A DNA stretch of 64,000 bases, from assembly GCA_030374765.1 (NCBI GenBank), contig JARGXX010000001.1, positions 1,674,001 through 1,738,000 of the forward strand, written 5' to 3'. Under the pieces are notes generated by a model that was not told where the DNA came from, ran no database searches, and saw only the letters and a list, made by a program, of their open reading frames with translations. This stretch comes from Agarophyton chilense (taxonomy: Eukaryota > Rhodophyta > Florideophyceae > Gracilariales > Gracilariaceae). The position numbers and the translations under genes were made by a program. Shown piece by piece: positions 20,926-31,501 of this stretch (position 1 is its first letter; each line of letters starts with the position of its first letter).

Positions 20926-22515
20926 ATGAGATTCACAACCCACACTGTCGTCCAGCTTTCTACCATTCGTATTCTATTGTTCTTCTTGGTTCCGCATTCC
21001 AATGCATCCCTGGCTCTCGCCCAAGATACCGAGCAACAAGCTTCAGAAGCATTGGATGCACAGAGGAACGACACTCACAACGCTTTCGCTCTGTTTACTG
21101 TCTTACTAGCTGACGATTACGAGGTAAACCCAAAGCCTATCTACGCCGATGATCACATCGTCTTCAAAGACGGTTCAGTGCATCCCAAATGGTTGCCTCA
21201 ATCACACAACCACAGCTCTCAGTCTCAGCACACCCCTCATCTCTATCATCAGGATCAATACACCGATAGAACTTCCTTCGAATTTTCGTATGGTACTTTT
21301 CTTGCCTACGAAATACTCAGCCCGCAGTGTTCTTCATCTGATACTTCAGTTTCACGCCCAAAGGTCATTGAGTTTTACGACGACGATGAAGAGCATTCTG
21401 GTACTTTTACAATTGTTCATGATTGTCAGGTCGATCCCAAAGCCCCAAATTTACGTAACGCTACAATCACGCTGGTCTTTCCAGTCGTCGATAGTCTCTC
21501 TGTAGTCTTTTCATTTCAAAAGACCTGCGGACAGGGTAAGCATGAGCTTCTTGAGTTTGGATACTACGACGATCCGAGCAACGGCCCAGGCCAGAGCCCA
21601 GCTGTGCCCTTTGGAATATCACCCCAACCCCTCACCGTCGGCCCTCATGTTATGAGCACCAAAATCTACCTCAGACTAATGCCACCGGCTGCAACGCAAG
21701 AATTCTTTCACATCTCCGTCAATTCTAGCAACAAAGGTATGAAAGTTGTTCCGAAGGGACCCATATTTGGAGGCGTCTTGAGACAGTCCGAAACCTCTAT
21801 CCTTCACATTCTCTACGAATGCCAGATCAAGGGGCAGTCCAACGTCTCTATCAACATACCTTTGCTTCCGTTTGAAAGCCTGCAGGCCTCTTGGGTAAAA
21901 GACTGCGGGGGTGGAAACGTCAAAGGTCTTATGGTTGGCACCTCATCGTGGAATCAAAGTGACATTGTGAACAGCGGTACCACGTCAGCGCAATGGGAAA
22001 GGGCTACGCGTTTAACTTCTAACGATGTGAACGACAATGTTCCGCGACTCAACTCCTCACTCCGTTTCAAGGACTTTTGGCTCACGAACGATGGCAATTC
22101 CATTCAAATAGATCCTGTGCTCGTGTCAACAGAGAAACCTGACGTAGTTTCTGCATTGACCAGCATAACTGATGAGCGGGGGGGCGTGTCTCAGGTTCAG
22201 AACGGAGGAGTTCTGGCTCACAACGACCTTCTCCGTTTGAGACTGAGAATGATTTGCAAAAAGCGTGGCAACTCTCTCATTGTCGTCACCATTCCCATCA
22301 AATCGTTTCAAAATGTTGAATTTGGCTTGTTGAAGGAGTGCCGAGCTCCGCGAAGGTTTAAACACTCTGGATTCCTTCGCACAGCGGAAAGTGTTGTGAA
22401 AATCGTTACTATTTTCATAGTACTCTCTTTCTTGTATTGGTGGAAGTTGTATTCTACGAGGAGGGCTACGAAAGAGGATGCAGCCCCGCTTAAAAGTGAC
22501 TATCAGAAAGTCTAA
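20926..22515 (+). CDS. Orphan type I membrane protein with Cys-ending repeats
   Basis: The frame is open from 20455, but the best start is ATG 20926. It begins a signal peptide (TTHTVVQLSTIRILLFFLVP) and gives 529 residues; ATG 20743 is an in-frame alternative. The body has several N-glycosylation sequons (NHS, NAT, NSS, NVS, NQS). Repeated beta-strand-like modules end in Lys-x-Cys: VVFSFQKTC, QASWVKDC and VEFGLLKEC. One transmembrane segment near residues 488-506 (VKIVTIFIVLSFLYWW) leaves a 23-residue cytosolic tail. This is the architecture of a cell-surface or endomembrane type I protein. I do not recognise the family, and no enzyme motif is visible. No intron is apparent. It converges on the next gene with only about 46 bp between them. 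Confidence 0.75.
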   Translation: MRFTTHTVVQLSTIRILLFFLVPHSNASLALAQDTEQQASEALDAQRNDTHNAFALFTVLLADDYEVNPKPIYADDHIVFKDGSVHPKWLPQSHNHSSQSQHTPHLYHQDQYTDRTSFEFSYGTFLAYEILSPQCSSSDTSVSRPKVIEFYDDDEEHSGTFTIVHDCQVDPKAPNLRNATITLVFPVVDSLSVVFSFQKTCGQGKHELLEFGYYDDPSNGPGQSPAVPFGISPQPLTVGPHVMSTKIYLRLMPPAATQEFFHISVNSSNKGMKVVPKGPIFGGVLRQSETSILHILYECQIKGQSNVSINIPLLPFESLQASWVKDCGGGNVKGLMVGTSSWNQSDIVNSGTTSAQWERATRLTSNDVNDNVPRLNSSLRFKDFWLTNDGNSIQIDPVLVSTEKPDVVSALTSITDERGGVSQVQNGGVLAHNDLLRLRLRMICKKRGNSLIVVTIPIKSFQNVEFGLLKECRAPRRFKHSGFLRTAESVVKIVTIFIVLSFLYWWKLYSTRRATKEDAAPLKSDYQKV

Positions 22516-22561
22516 CTAGGTGTCACTTGATGCTCGCATTTTCTAAGCCAAACATTCTAAC

Positions 22562-22771
22562 TTACGTCTTACCTTCCTTCTTCGAGGTCCTCTTCATGTC
22601 CAACTCCTCCCGAACGGTCTTTAAACACAGTTTCCACCTTTCGATCTCCTTGCGGCACTTTTTCTCATCATAAGTTTTCCTCTTCAAGCAGTCTTGAATT
22701 GCACAGGCGTATCGACGGCATGCATTTTCTTCAGGACTAAGCTTCGAATCATCCTCTGCGTAGTTTACCAT
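22562..22771 (-). CDS. CMC4-like twin-cysteine mitochondrial protein
   Basis: From ATG 22771 this encodes 69 residues, the usual CMC4/MTCP1-neighbour size (68). The cysteine pattern and wording match the family: CRRYACAIQDCLKRKTYDEK then KC-x9-C, ending in a basic helix. Such CHCH proteins are imported into the mitochondrial intermembrane space and oxidised by the Mia40 relay; the job of CMC4 itself is poorly known. The frame is open upstream and could join an upstream exon (22882-22964) through a GTGAGT...TTACAG intron (22808-22881), giving a longer N terminus or a spliced 5' leader. The matching family length favours the short form. Confidence 0.75.
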   Translation of the reverse strand: MVNYAEDDSKLSPEENACRRYACAIQDCLKRKTYDEKKCRKEIERWKLCLKTVREELDMKRTSKKEGKT

Positions 22772-22881
22772 TTTTCGCTTCACTTGAACGCCTTCCTCGA
22801 AGCCCTGCTGTAATCTGTGAAGTTGTCCGAGAACTATTACTATCAACCATGAAACCTGAGGCGGTTCAGCTTCGAACTCAC

Positions 22882-22964
22882 TTGTTGATGTGAAGGGACA
22901 GTTCCTCGAACTTTGGCCTTTTTGATAAAAACAAAATAATTAGGATCTAAACGAGCAGCAACAT
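22882..22964 (-). other. Possible upstream exon of the CMC4-like gene
   Basis: This 83-nt stretch is open in the frame that would join the CMC4-like exon. It is bounded by a TTCGCAG acceptor upstream and a GTGAGT donor downstream. It could be 5' leader or N-terminal coding sequence. No start codon for it was found. Confidence 0.35.
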
Positions 22965-23068
22965 CTGCGAAGAGAAAGGAAAATTTGCTACCCTTTGTAG
23001 ATATCGTTTGGGAATGGATTTGGTAAACAAAACGTGTTACGCGATGCTTCTTTCTCTAAAAACTAGAG

Positions 23069-23092
23069 CTCTCTCTCTCTCTCTCTCTCTCT
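23069..23092. repeat. (CT)n microsatellite
   Basis: About 12 uninterrupted CT units upstream of the CMC4-like gene. Confidence 0.9.
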
Positions 23093-23445
23093 TTACGAAC
23101 ATGCTAGGTTCTATTAATACGTAGCAAAGAACGTTACTTTTGGAAGAAATGTTCTCTCACTAAAAATGCCAACGCTCTATCAGGCCACTTGATGATAAAT
23201 TCTTCAAGACCAAGATCATGACGTTCGCGAAGAGAAGGAAAATATAACCTTCTCGAAAGCTAGCTATTGTGGTCACCAGATGATTAGGGCGGAGAACATT
23301 GACTCTTCACATACTAAAAACGTGCCTTCTCTGCACTATGACCAGGACGACGCTCGGCCAAGACACTTTCAAGTATTTCTTTCCTCTTTTTATTACAGCA
23401 CAAAAGTAGAAAAGAATTCTTATCTGTTGGGTGGGTTCAAAAGAT

Positions 23446-23460
23446 AATATATATATATAT
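23446..23460. repeat. (AT)n microsatellite
   Basis: A short pure AT run just beyond the 3' end of the GPN3 gene. Confidence 0.9.
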
Positions 23461-23486
23461 GAAAATGAATGGATATCGACTAGTCC

Positions 23487-24404
23487 TCATTCTGAATTTT
23501 CATCTCTTTCATCTGGAATTTGAATGTTCTGATCAACTTCATCTTCATATTGCAATGCAATATCGACCATGAGAAGCAAAGTTGCGATAGACTCATCATC
23601 AGTTATGTCCAAGGGAACAAAACTAACCATTCCGAAATCGTCGAGTAGTGAGCCCATCGCGCTGTTCAGTTTCCGAAATCTAGGCGCCGTTGAGTTTGAA
23701 ATGTCATTAATAAGAGTATCAATGTCAGCGTCCATGAAATCTTCGACTCTTTGTTTACTGACGTTCCGAGCCAAATCCATTTTAGACATCACGTTTAGAT
23801 GAGGAACTTCAAGTTGGACCATGGCGGAAAGGGCGGTGATGCACCCTCCAAAAAACTTTGATGAATCTGCCATGAACTGAGAATCGAGAAAGTAAAGAGC
23901 TTGTACCCTGAAATCCCATCGATTCAACTTGAGAATAAGCTCTCTCATGAAAGGGAAGTGGGTATACAATTCTATTTGTCCAGGAAGATCGAACACGAGA
24001 TAATCGTTATCTATAAACGCGTCCAGCTTTTCCTCCAACCATTCCAAGTTGTGCAACATGAATTCCATGCAATACACTAGTGCACCGTTTGGTCCCAGTG
24101 AAAACTCTTCCCCGACTTCGTCAACAGATATTAAATCACGTATATCTACAGAAACAGAATACTTGAAGTCCTCGGCAGCCTTTTACAAAAAAATGATATT
24201 CTTGAGTCAGAAAATCTTTCACTCGTTGAAAACAAATTGATGTTACCTAGCACCAAGAACTGACCTGAAGTGGGTACTTACCGGATCAAGATTGATGACG
24301 TGAATTGCACGACGCTTATCGTTACAATATCGTTGTAGTTCAGCGCAATACGTACTTTTCCCGCTTCCTGCAGGCCCCAAAACAACCTGGGCGAACTTGA
24401 CCAT
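23487..24404 (-). CDS. GPN3: GPN-loop GTPase 3
   Basis: Two exons, 24282-24404 and 23487-24179, flank a 102-nt intron with a GTAAGT donor and AG acceptor; the joined product is 271 residues. The P-loop GPAGSGKST is at residues 10-18, the signature Gly-Pro-Asn loop at 70-72, and the switch region VFDLPGQIELYTHFPFMREL follows. The (T/S)KMDL guanine-specificity motif is SKMDL. Overall wording is closer to GPN3 than to GPN1 or GPN2, with DSQFM and ALSAMVQLE blocks. GPN GTPases act in assembly and nuclear import of RNA polymerase II. Exon 1 ends exactly after LDP. The gene is divergent from RPLP0, with 600 bp between starts. Confidence 0.93.
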
Positions 24405-25004
24405 ATCTAAGACAATAAAACCGAGTGTAGTGCCTGTGCCAAAGTCTCGCTGAGGTACAATTTAGGAGCCAAAGAAGGTCACATTTCAATGCGGGAAAGG
24501 AATCTTTTTCTTTTTCTTAACGTATTTTCTCAGACTGTGTATTGAAAGACAAAGATTCCTGAGAGGTCTGACTTTCTTCGTTGCGTGGATGTGGGGCGTG
24601 GATGATGGGTTCAGCGTGTGCATAGGGATTCTGTTGGTTAGCACAGTGCACGAAGAGAAAGCTCTTAGGTTGCAAAGGCACGAGAAAAGGAGAAAAAAAA
24701 AGTGATATACATCTCTTTTTGTAAAAATGGAAAAAATATGCCACGACATGATCGTGGCGTTTTGTCATTTGTTGGAGTCCTACACAGTATGTTCGTCGAC
24801 ATTACGCTGCGCGATCGCCGGCGGTGTGCAATCCAGACTACAGGATACGGCCTCAAGCCGCGTCGGACGTCATCGCTTTCCGATTTCACCATCTCCGAAG
24901 AGCAAATACGGTCTACCGGCTTCGTCCTTAATCTGTTGCCGTAACGCTCTGAAAGAGGGGTGACCTAAAGAAGGAAATAATCCTTTAACTCCACACTAGG
25001 AATC

Positions 25005-26120
25005 ATGCCGGCTCTTATTCAAGATGAAACTCCCGATGAGGAGGTTACGATCAAACCGAAGCTGCTGAAGAAGATGGCTTACGTGGCACATCTTCAGGCA
25101 GCATTCGACGAATACGATCAGGCATTCCTCGTTAACGCGGACAATGTTGGCTCCAAGCAAATGCAGGAGATCCGTATCAGTACGCGAGAGGACTGGTAAG
25201 TGTCACGGTTGTACAGCGTTCCATTGCACTTTGTGTTTACGTAGCACGCAAAAAATGCGCGTTTGATAGGATCACTAACATGGCCTAATTCCAATGCGCG
25301 ATGAATACGTTTCTACGACATCAGTCTTCTTGTCTTCGGAAAGAACACTCAAATGAGGAAAGCCATTCTGGAGAAGGCTGAAGAAAATCCGGACTTAAAT
25401 TCATTGGTGGACCATTTGAAAGGCAATGTTGGGTTCGTCTTCACCAAGGGCGAGTTAAAAGAAGTCAGGGACAGAATCATATCGAACAAGGTTCCCGCAC
25501 CAGCTCGAGCTGGTGCAATTGCGCAGGTTGGAGTCACGATTCCTGCCGGCCTTACTGGTATGGAACCAACTCAAACCACCTTTTTCCAGGCATTGAACAT
25601 TCCGACAAAGATTAGTCGCGGTCAAATTGAAATCATGAGCAATGTCGAGCTGTTCAAGGAAGGCGAAAAAGTTTCGTCTTCCGAGGTTGCGTTGCTCACG
25701 AAAATGAAAATTAAGCCTTTTTCGTACGGTCTACAGTTCAAGCAGGTCTACGATAAGGGAAGTCTCTATTCCCCAGACGTTCTTGACATCACCGACGATC
25801 GACTGAAGCAATCCCTGTTGGCAGGAATCGCCAACATCGCATCGATTTCTCTGGGAATCGGTTACCCGACTAGAGCATCTGTCCCTCATTCGCTAATGAA
25901 TGGTCTAAAGAATCTCGTCGCAGTTTCGCTCGCAACTGATTACACAATCAAGGCGGCCGAAAAGATCAAGGCCATTCTGGATGATCCCGAGGCTCTTGCA
26001 GCTATGGCTGCCGCCGCGGTCGCACCCGCTGCCGGCGAGGAAGCTGCCGCTGCTGCGGAACCAGAGGAAGAAGAAGAGGAGGAGGAAGAGGAGGAAATGG
26101 ACTTCGATCTTTTCGATTAA
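25005..26120 (+). CDS. RPLP0: 60S acidic ribosomal protein P0 (uL10)
   Basis: Exons 25005-25195 and 25325-26120 flank a 129-nt intron (GTAAGT...CAG); the product is 328 residues. The N-terminal rRNA-binding domain contains FGKNTQMRKAI, GNVGFVFTKGEL and TSFFQALNI-type blocks (here TTFFQALNIPTKISRGQIEI). The C terminus is Ala-rich, then a run of about nine Glu, ending MDFDLFD, the P-stalk tail that contacts elongation factors. The frame is intact and the length normal. P0 anchors P1/P2 dimers on the large subunit. It is convergent with the HD hydrolase gene, 150 bp apart. Confidence 0.97.
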
Positions 26121-26270
26121 AGCCCTTACTCGGTAGCCTACTGTTAAAATTGAATTAGACTACCGGAGCCTGTTTGTTTGTAATGCAGGGGCGCGCAGTT
26201 GCACGGCACGCCATTCTATTAGATGTAATCGTCACGCTTTCGGCGAGCTCCTTTCAGCTTTCTTAACTTT

Positions 26271-26972
26271 TCAACGCAATGCAGCTGCCTTCGCAGCTAC
26301 ATCTTTTTGCTGGAAGATTTCGTCTAGTTGCCGTTCCAAGACCGAATTCACTCCTCGCAGGCCCTGTACCACAGCCTCTGCCCAGTCAAAGTACTTCACC
26401 ACCCGCTCTTCATCCCAGCCAATAGGTGCGATATCAACCAACTCGGTTAGATTGTCTAACTTATCAGCGAGCTTGATAGCCTTTGCTTCTGGCGAGATAT
26501 GAGGGGCGTGCTCTATCTGGTTTCGCTTTCGAATCTCTTTTGGTAGCGACTTGTCGTCAGAGACCTCATCGACAAGTTGTGCTATGTGTGCTCCAAAAAG
26601 CTCATCGATCTCTTCCAGAGTGGCATCGGTGTCTTCGACAGTGTCATGTAGCAAAGCTGCCACCAAAGTCGAAATATCGCTGACACCCCCATCCACCAAC
26701 AACCTCTTCGCGACTCGAACTGGATGGCATATGTAAGGATGTTTCTTGCTGTTCTTGCGTTTTTGATCCCTGTGTTTTTCGGTGCTGTAATCCATTGCCT
26801 TTATGAGAAGTGCTACACACAATGCTGAGTCCTCTCCATCTTCTTCCTTTTTACTTTTAGCACCTTCGGTATTCTCTGATAGCCCCCAAAATGCCTTTCT
26901 CAAAAAGAACCCAGTGAAGACACCACTAGCCAGTGCCGCAAGAATTGATACGAAAGTCTTCGTATCGTTCAT
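26271..26972 (-). CDS. MESH1/HDDC3-type (p)ppGpp hydrolase with N-terminal membrane anchor
   Basis: The 233-residue protein starts at ATG 26972. Residues about 50-230 match the single-domain HD hydrolase family MESH1/HDDC3: metal ligands H83 (ICHPVRVA), H109-D110 (ALLHDTVEDTD) and D170 (KLADKLDNL), and the ending GWDEERVVKYFDWA...GL. Family members hydrolyse (p)ppGpp and, in animals, NADPH. They are normally about 180 residues. Here an extra ~45-residue N terminus contains a hydrophobic segment (8-27, VSILAALASGVFTGFFLRKA) that looks like a signal anchor, followed by a charged linker. The anchor suggests attachment to a membrane, possibly an organelle; this is inferred. No intron. Confidence 0.9.
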   Translation of the reverse strand: MNDTKTFVSILAALASGVFTGFFLRKAFWGLSENTEGAKSKKEEDGEDSALCVALLIKAMDYSTEKHRDQKRKNSKKHPYICHPVRVAKRLLVDGGVSDISTLVAALLHDTVEDTDATLEEIDELFGAHIAQLVDEVSDDKSLPKEIRKRNQIEHAPHISPEAKAIKLADKLDNLTELVDIAPIGWDEERVVKYFDWAEAVVQGLRGVNSVLERQLDEIFQQKDVAAKAAALR

Positions 26973-27388
26973 TATTCCGAGAAATAAACGGAAGTAGAGG
27001 TGCTCAATTCGAATGCTCAGGATTCAGTAATGGTGAGCAAGAAAAGCGGACAGGGTTTCTCTGTTCAAAAAGAACACCTCGGAAGCTTTGACGAACGACC
27101 AGGAAGGGGAAGAGATCAGACCGGTTATAGAGGCCGGGGTCGGCACGGCGTGCACATAACATGTTCGTCGGTACGGTTCAATGCAGACAATCGGAATGAC
27201 AATTCCTGCTGCCCAGAGGGCCAAGTGAAAAGTTTGAACGCTTTTGAAATTTTGGGGCTTTTGTTTATGGACCTGTGGGCGCTCGGCCCCAGACAGACGG
27301 ATCTCTATTCAGCGCTCCGGCTGCGCTGGTCTGAACTTCTTGACGAACTCTTTCGCAACTAAAGCCACTTGAAGATTAGAAGGTTTTT

Positions 27389-27985
27389 ATGGCTGGGGTA
27401 TTCGTTATGCACGCAATGCCGATGGCATCGCTCCCGGCTTTTCTTCCGCAGCCGATACTCCTACCGGTGGCCACGCGGTCCACACGATCTGCGATATGCA
27501 TGCGACGAAAAGACTCCCCCAAGAAAAAGAAATCGACAGCTACTTCTCGGCTTTCGAAGGAGGAAAAGGCTAATCTGGATAGAATTGCAGAGGAATATGG
27601 TATTAGGCCGCCAAGGCCAGGTGACCAGTTAGATCGAAAGTATACCCAAAAGAAACCAACGGAACAGAAAACCTTATACCAGTCGCTTGCTGGCGCCTTC
27701 GGGGTCCCGACCTTGAACGCGATCGAGCAAGGACTCTACGTAGTACTTGGTGGACTGCTCTTTTTCCTTCTAACTACCGGGTTGGCTATATCTAGCGAGG
27801 CATTCTTCAAGGCTTCGGGAAAACCAATACCGGATTCATTGGATGCTTTCGCAACAAACGTCCAAAACTTATTCTCCCCCGCTCTTCTGAGCTTTTTGGT
27901 TCTTTCTTCGTTGTTTGGTATATTCAAACAGTCCCAATTAGAGTCGGGTACATCATCCTATTCATCTCTGAAGGAGAAGGAATGA
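27389..27985 (+). CDS. Probable plastid-targeted two-helix membrane protein
   Basis: The 198-residue protein starts at ATG 27389. The first ~38 residues are rich in Ala, Pro, Met and Ser/Thr with Arg but no acidic residues, as in plastid transit peptides. A basic Lys/Ser-rich stretch follows, then the soluble block LDRIAEEYGIRPPRPGDQLD. Two transmembrane segments lie near 115-134 (GLYVVLGGLLFFLLTTGLAI) and 162-179, and the tail is polar. The layout resembles small conserved thylakoid or envelope proteins of photosynthetic eukaryotes, but I cannot name the family. It is divergent from the HD hydrolase gene across about 416 bp. Confidence 0.7.
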   Translation: MAGVFVMHAMPMASLPAFLPQPILLPVATRSTRSAICMRRKDSPKKKKSTATSRLSKEEKANLDRIAEEYGIRPPRPGDQLDRKYTQKKPTEQKTLYQSLAGAFGVPTLNAIEQGLYVVLGGLLFFLLTTGLAISSEAFFKASGKPIPDSLDAFATNVQNLFSPALLSFLVLSSLFGIFKQSQLESGTSSYSSLKEKE

Positions 27986-29266
27986 ACCTGTTTTCTACGC
28001 CCACGAACTCGTACTCAACGAGAACGCGTGTGAGAACAGAACGCACTGCCATTGTCACGCTGTCGAGATTTGTTACAATCATCTTGGTCAGCCCTCTTTC
28101 AGTGCAAGATTAAGAGCAAGGAAGTTCAATTCATTCATGTACTAAGGCGAATGGCTTTTGGACTTTCCTGCCCACATCTATTTGTACATACGCACATGAT
28201 AGTAAAGCAATAATCAAAAACACACTTACAGAGTAATGCTGACCGACAGTCACAGTGAAGTTCTTCTTTACTTGCATCATAGATAAAAATGCTGCGAAGT
28301 ATCCAAATCAGGCCCCAGACTCTACACTAAGGTATCCTTGTGAACTTCAGTACAAGAATTGTTAACTATACAAAGACACCTCATTCACAGGTAACGTAAT
28401 CGAATCGAATAGCTTACGGGTTGCCCTTTGGGCAATAGTTGACATGTATAGAACAACTTCGTTGAACGCGACTAGTTCACAATGGCTACCACCCGAACCT
28501 AATGAGGGCGCCAGAGTGCTCCTACCGTAGAGTGCACTCAAAAGTGCACGGCTTTTTGTCATACCAAGCCTCCTTTGTTCAGAATTGGAAACGGGTCCAC
28601 TACAAAGCCCCTTTCAATCGAAATAGTGTGGTTGAGTCGATGCCGGCTTAGAATACCAGTCATAGACAACGTTGGAAAGTCTCCAGACTCCGATTTTGAG
28701 CTCTCATTGAAAACTCTAACTGAAACAAGAGTCCGTAACCTGATTCAATGTTTTACGGCATCTTACATCCCTGCGATCATTACGCGCCCCGCAAACAAAC
28801 AAGGCAATTTCTCACGATGGAGACATGAAAGGCAAGTTTTCAGACGTGGAGCTCATCATATCATTTCCGCACCTGGAAGTTGCTTCCAGTCATACAAATA
28901 CAAAAACGTGAGCTGTGCAGAGTTATGGTTATTTTGCTCCTCTCGTCCCATATGTTGGCCGTTCAGGTATGTCAGCTATCCATTATACTTCACTTATGAT
29001 GCAGATCATTGCGTTGAAACCTGTTAAAGGACACACCGGCAAACAGATGACAAAGTATAAGACGGTCAGTTCTAATTTCGACCTGAACTATTCTGAGCAT
29101 CAGAAAGACAACGAAGTAATACCCTTTTTTCCTCCCCATCAAGTCTTTAAGACTTCGTAAGCGTGGAGTGATCAAGAGGTCTTCATCACAGCTCCAGAAC
29201 CATGTCGCTATGGAAAGAAATTGCTGCAGCTTACCGTTGCAGATTTTCTCAATTCAGTCGATCGAG
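27986..29266. other. Intergenic, nothing recognised
   Basis: A 150-codon plus frame at 28575-29027 is the longest. It has no domain and looks like chance. 3' untranslated regions of the flanking convergent genes must lie at both edges. Confidence 0.45.
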
Positions 29267-31501
29267 TCAAGTACCGAACTTTCTCTTCATTCGAGTTGTA
29301 GGTCTTGATTCCAACAATTTCTTTCGATTGTGACTGACGATTATTACTTCTGTCGGCCTGAAAATCGAGGAGCAGGTTGTGAATTCCCTAGATCTGTTTC
29401 CATGCTTATGAAGGGAAAACTCCATTTTTGACAAACTTCTTCTCCCAAGAGCTTCTATTTTCGACAAAGGTATTAGCTTTGCGAATGAGGCCCCACTTAC
29501 TAAAACAGAGTCTTCTGTTCTGGCGAACGACAAAGCATTGGCAATCGATGAAAAGCAACTGTCGATTACGAAGTACTCTTTGTCACTGAATAGTTCTGCT
29601 TGATCATGTTTCTTTGACAGGTTCAACACACAAAGACTCAGATCTGTGTATGCAACTGCCGCTCTGGTGCCCGATAACGAAAACGAAATGGCTGAAACGT
29701 GTGTGGCTTGGCCACTCTGCAAAGGACAACGCAAAATACGACAGCGGTAGGATGGCATGCCTTCAGAAGAATCATCAAAGGTACAGACCACGACGTTTCC
29801 ATGAGAATCTGAGACCATGATTTTCTTTGAGTGACCGGAGAGTTTGCAAAAGAACATTCCGATCTTTTGATCAAAAGGAGGTAAAGTCAAGAGATGAACT
29901 CTCGATCCATCAAATAAAAAAATTCGCCGACGACACTTCGACAAGCACACCAAATTTCTCCCACAGTAGACCATATCTATTGCTCCTCTCAACGTAGAAG
30001 AAGCCTCGGACGAAATTTCGAACGGCTCCATTCCCCCCACTGACTCGAAATCGACTGTATTTGACTTGAAGCCGTCAGCTCGGAAAATCTTGAAAGAATC
30101 TATCGTCGACACTGCCATGAACCCACGCTGAGTATCGAAAGAACAAGATCGGAGCCCAGAGAGGCGCTCTAAATTCATGCGCAAGGACAAGACTGGTACA
30201 GAGGTGCTCCGAGAAAACGACCAGATCTCTATTACGCTCGATGTTTTCGACAGTGCAATGCCCTTGTCAGGAAGAAGCTGCACGTCGGGTTGACCAACAC
30301 ATCTGAAGTGAGGCCACAACCAGTTGAACGTACCATTTCCAGACAGAGCTTGACTCGGAAACACAGCAAGAAAAGAATCTATTGAACAAGATACAAATAA
30401 ACCATTTGGAAGAACGGCAATGGAGCAGACTTTGTGAGTATGAATTCGCCGCACACGAGATATTGACCAGAGTTCTGCACCAGGTATAGAACGCAAGGCA
30501 GCAACTTCCCCACTGGAAGTCCCAAACACAACCTCTGACTTTCCCATTTCATTCCGTGGTGCAAATTCAGTGCCTAAATGCACAGCCGATGAGAGTACTT
30601 CCCCATGTGATCCGTCAATCCGGAACTCATCCGAAATAGTGTTGGAAGCAGATGACCAAATTGTAATTAGTCCACGAGAATCACCGCAAAGTACCTGCTT
30701 TCCATCTTGTGAGAACTGAATGGTGTTCATGACAACTTTGACTTGATCAAGAGACGGAATTTTTGCTGTTCCATAACAAGACCCCGTGGACGGATTAATC
30801 CATCGAATCCCCCCATGTCTATCGCCAGCAGCGATACATGTTTCCTCTTCGGAAGCTGGATTGATATACCACGCAACACAACTAACAGGAGCCATGGTTT
30901 TCTCAGATGATAAAGTTTCATAGAAGGCTGTATTAGTCGGAAGCTCCTGGCCATCCTCTGCTGAGAAGAAAGACGGATCAGGTCTCATGATGCGAACCCT
31001 GCCGTCCGCACAGGCAAGGGCTAGCTTGAATCCAACATTAGACATGTCTCGACAAACGGCCACGCCAGTTATTTCTCCGCCACCAGGGGTGAGAGAAACG
31101 TGGTGAACTAGTCCATCCTCGGTGATCTTTAATACTTCAATTGTACCATGGGCACGAGCAGCAAACACATAAGATCCACAGTTGCTGAACGCCATGCTCG
31201 TGTAAACCGTGTCTCTTTCTTTGTAGTCTGCTGGGATTGCGGAGGTTGTAGACCACATGGCTTCACGATCCTTGAGCTCGACTGTGCAATCGCTTCGAGC
31301 CAAAACAATATATCGTCCAGAAGGGCTCGTAGCCACAGCTGTCACCCCGACAAGGCTCAGTTGAAGAAAGCGGCACTCGTGAACCTTGAAGGTCATGAGA
31401 GAATTCTCCTCGTCACTCGATTTCTTTGGCTTATTTCCATTCTTCTGCTTAGATCCCGTTTGTTTTTCGGAGTGAGATCGCTGCATTGTTGAGGTAGCCA
31501 T
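29267..31501 (-). CDS. UTP4: U3 snoRNP protein UTP4 / cirhin, WD40 repeats
   Basis: The 744-residue protein starts at ATG 31501 (upstream in-frame codons include only a TTG). After a ~40-residue polar leader comes MTFKVHECRFLQLSLVGVTA, which matches the family start EFKVHRVRFF. WD40-type blades follow across the length, such as GDSRGLITIWSS and HTHKVCSIAVLPNGLFVSCS. The extreme C terminus KRKFGT matches the conserved KKKFGT end of cirhin. UTP4 belongs to the t-UTP subcomplex that starts pre-18S rRNA processing in the nucleolus. Length is near the usual 690-780. No intron; it is divergent from the transporter gene. Confidence 0.9.
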   Translation of the reverse strand: MATSTMQRSHSEKQTGSKQKNGNKPKKSSDEENSLMTFKVHECRFLQLSLVGVTAVATSPSGRYIVLARSDCTVELKDREAMWSTTSAIPADYKERDTVYTSMAFSNCGSYVFAARAHGTIEVLKITEDGLVHHVSLTPGGGEITGVAVCRDMSNVGFKLALACADGRVRIMRPDPSFFSAEDGQELPTNTAFYETLSSEKTMAPVSCVAWYINPASEEETCIAAGDRHGGIRWINPSTGSCYGTAKIPSLDQVKVVMNTIQFSQDGKQVLCGDSRGLITIWSSASNTISDEFRIDGSHGEVLSSAVHLGTEFAPRNEMGKSEVVFGTSSGEVAALRSIPGAELWSISRVRRIHTHKVCSIAVLPNGLFVSCSIDSFLAVFPSQALSGNGTFNWLWPHFRCVGQPDVQLLPDKGIALSKTSSVIEIWSFSRSTSVPVLSLRMNLERLSGLRSCSFDTQRGFMAVSTIDSFKIFRADGFKSNTVDFESVGGMEPFEISSEASSTLRGAIDMVYCGRNLVCLSKCRRRIFLFDGSRVHLLTLPPFDQKIGMFFCKLSGHSKKIMVSDSHGNVVVCTFDDSSEGMPSYRCRILRCPLQSGQATHVSAISFSLSGTRAAVAYTDLSLCVLNLSKKHDQAELFSDKEYFVIDSCFSSIANALSFARTEDSVLVSGASFAKLIPLSKIEALGRRSLSKMEFSLHKHGNRSREFTTCSSIFRPTEVIIVSHNRKKLLESRPTTRMKRKFGT

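Noticed and set aside
27000..27362. Plus frame of 120 codons between the HD hydrolase and the plastid-type protein
   Set aside because: No ATG at its start, no domain, and it occupies the shared promoter region of two divergent genes.
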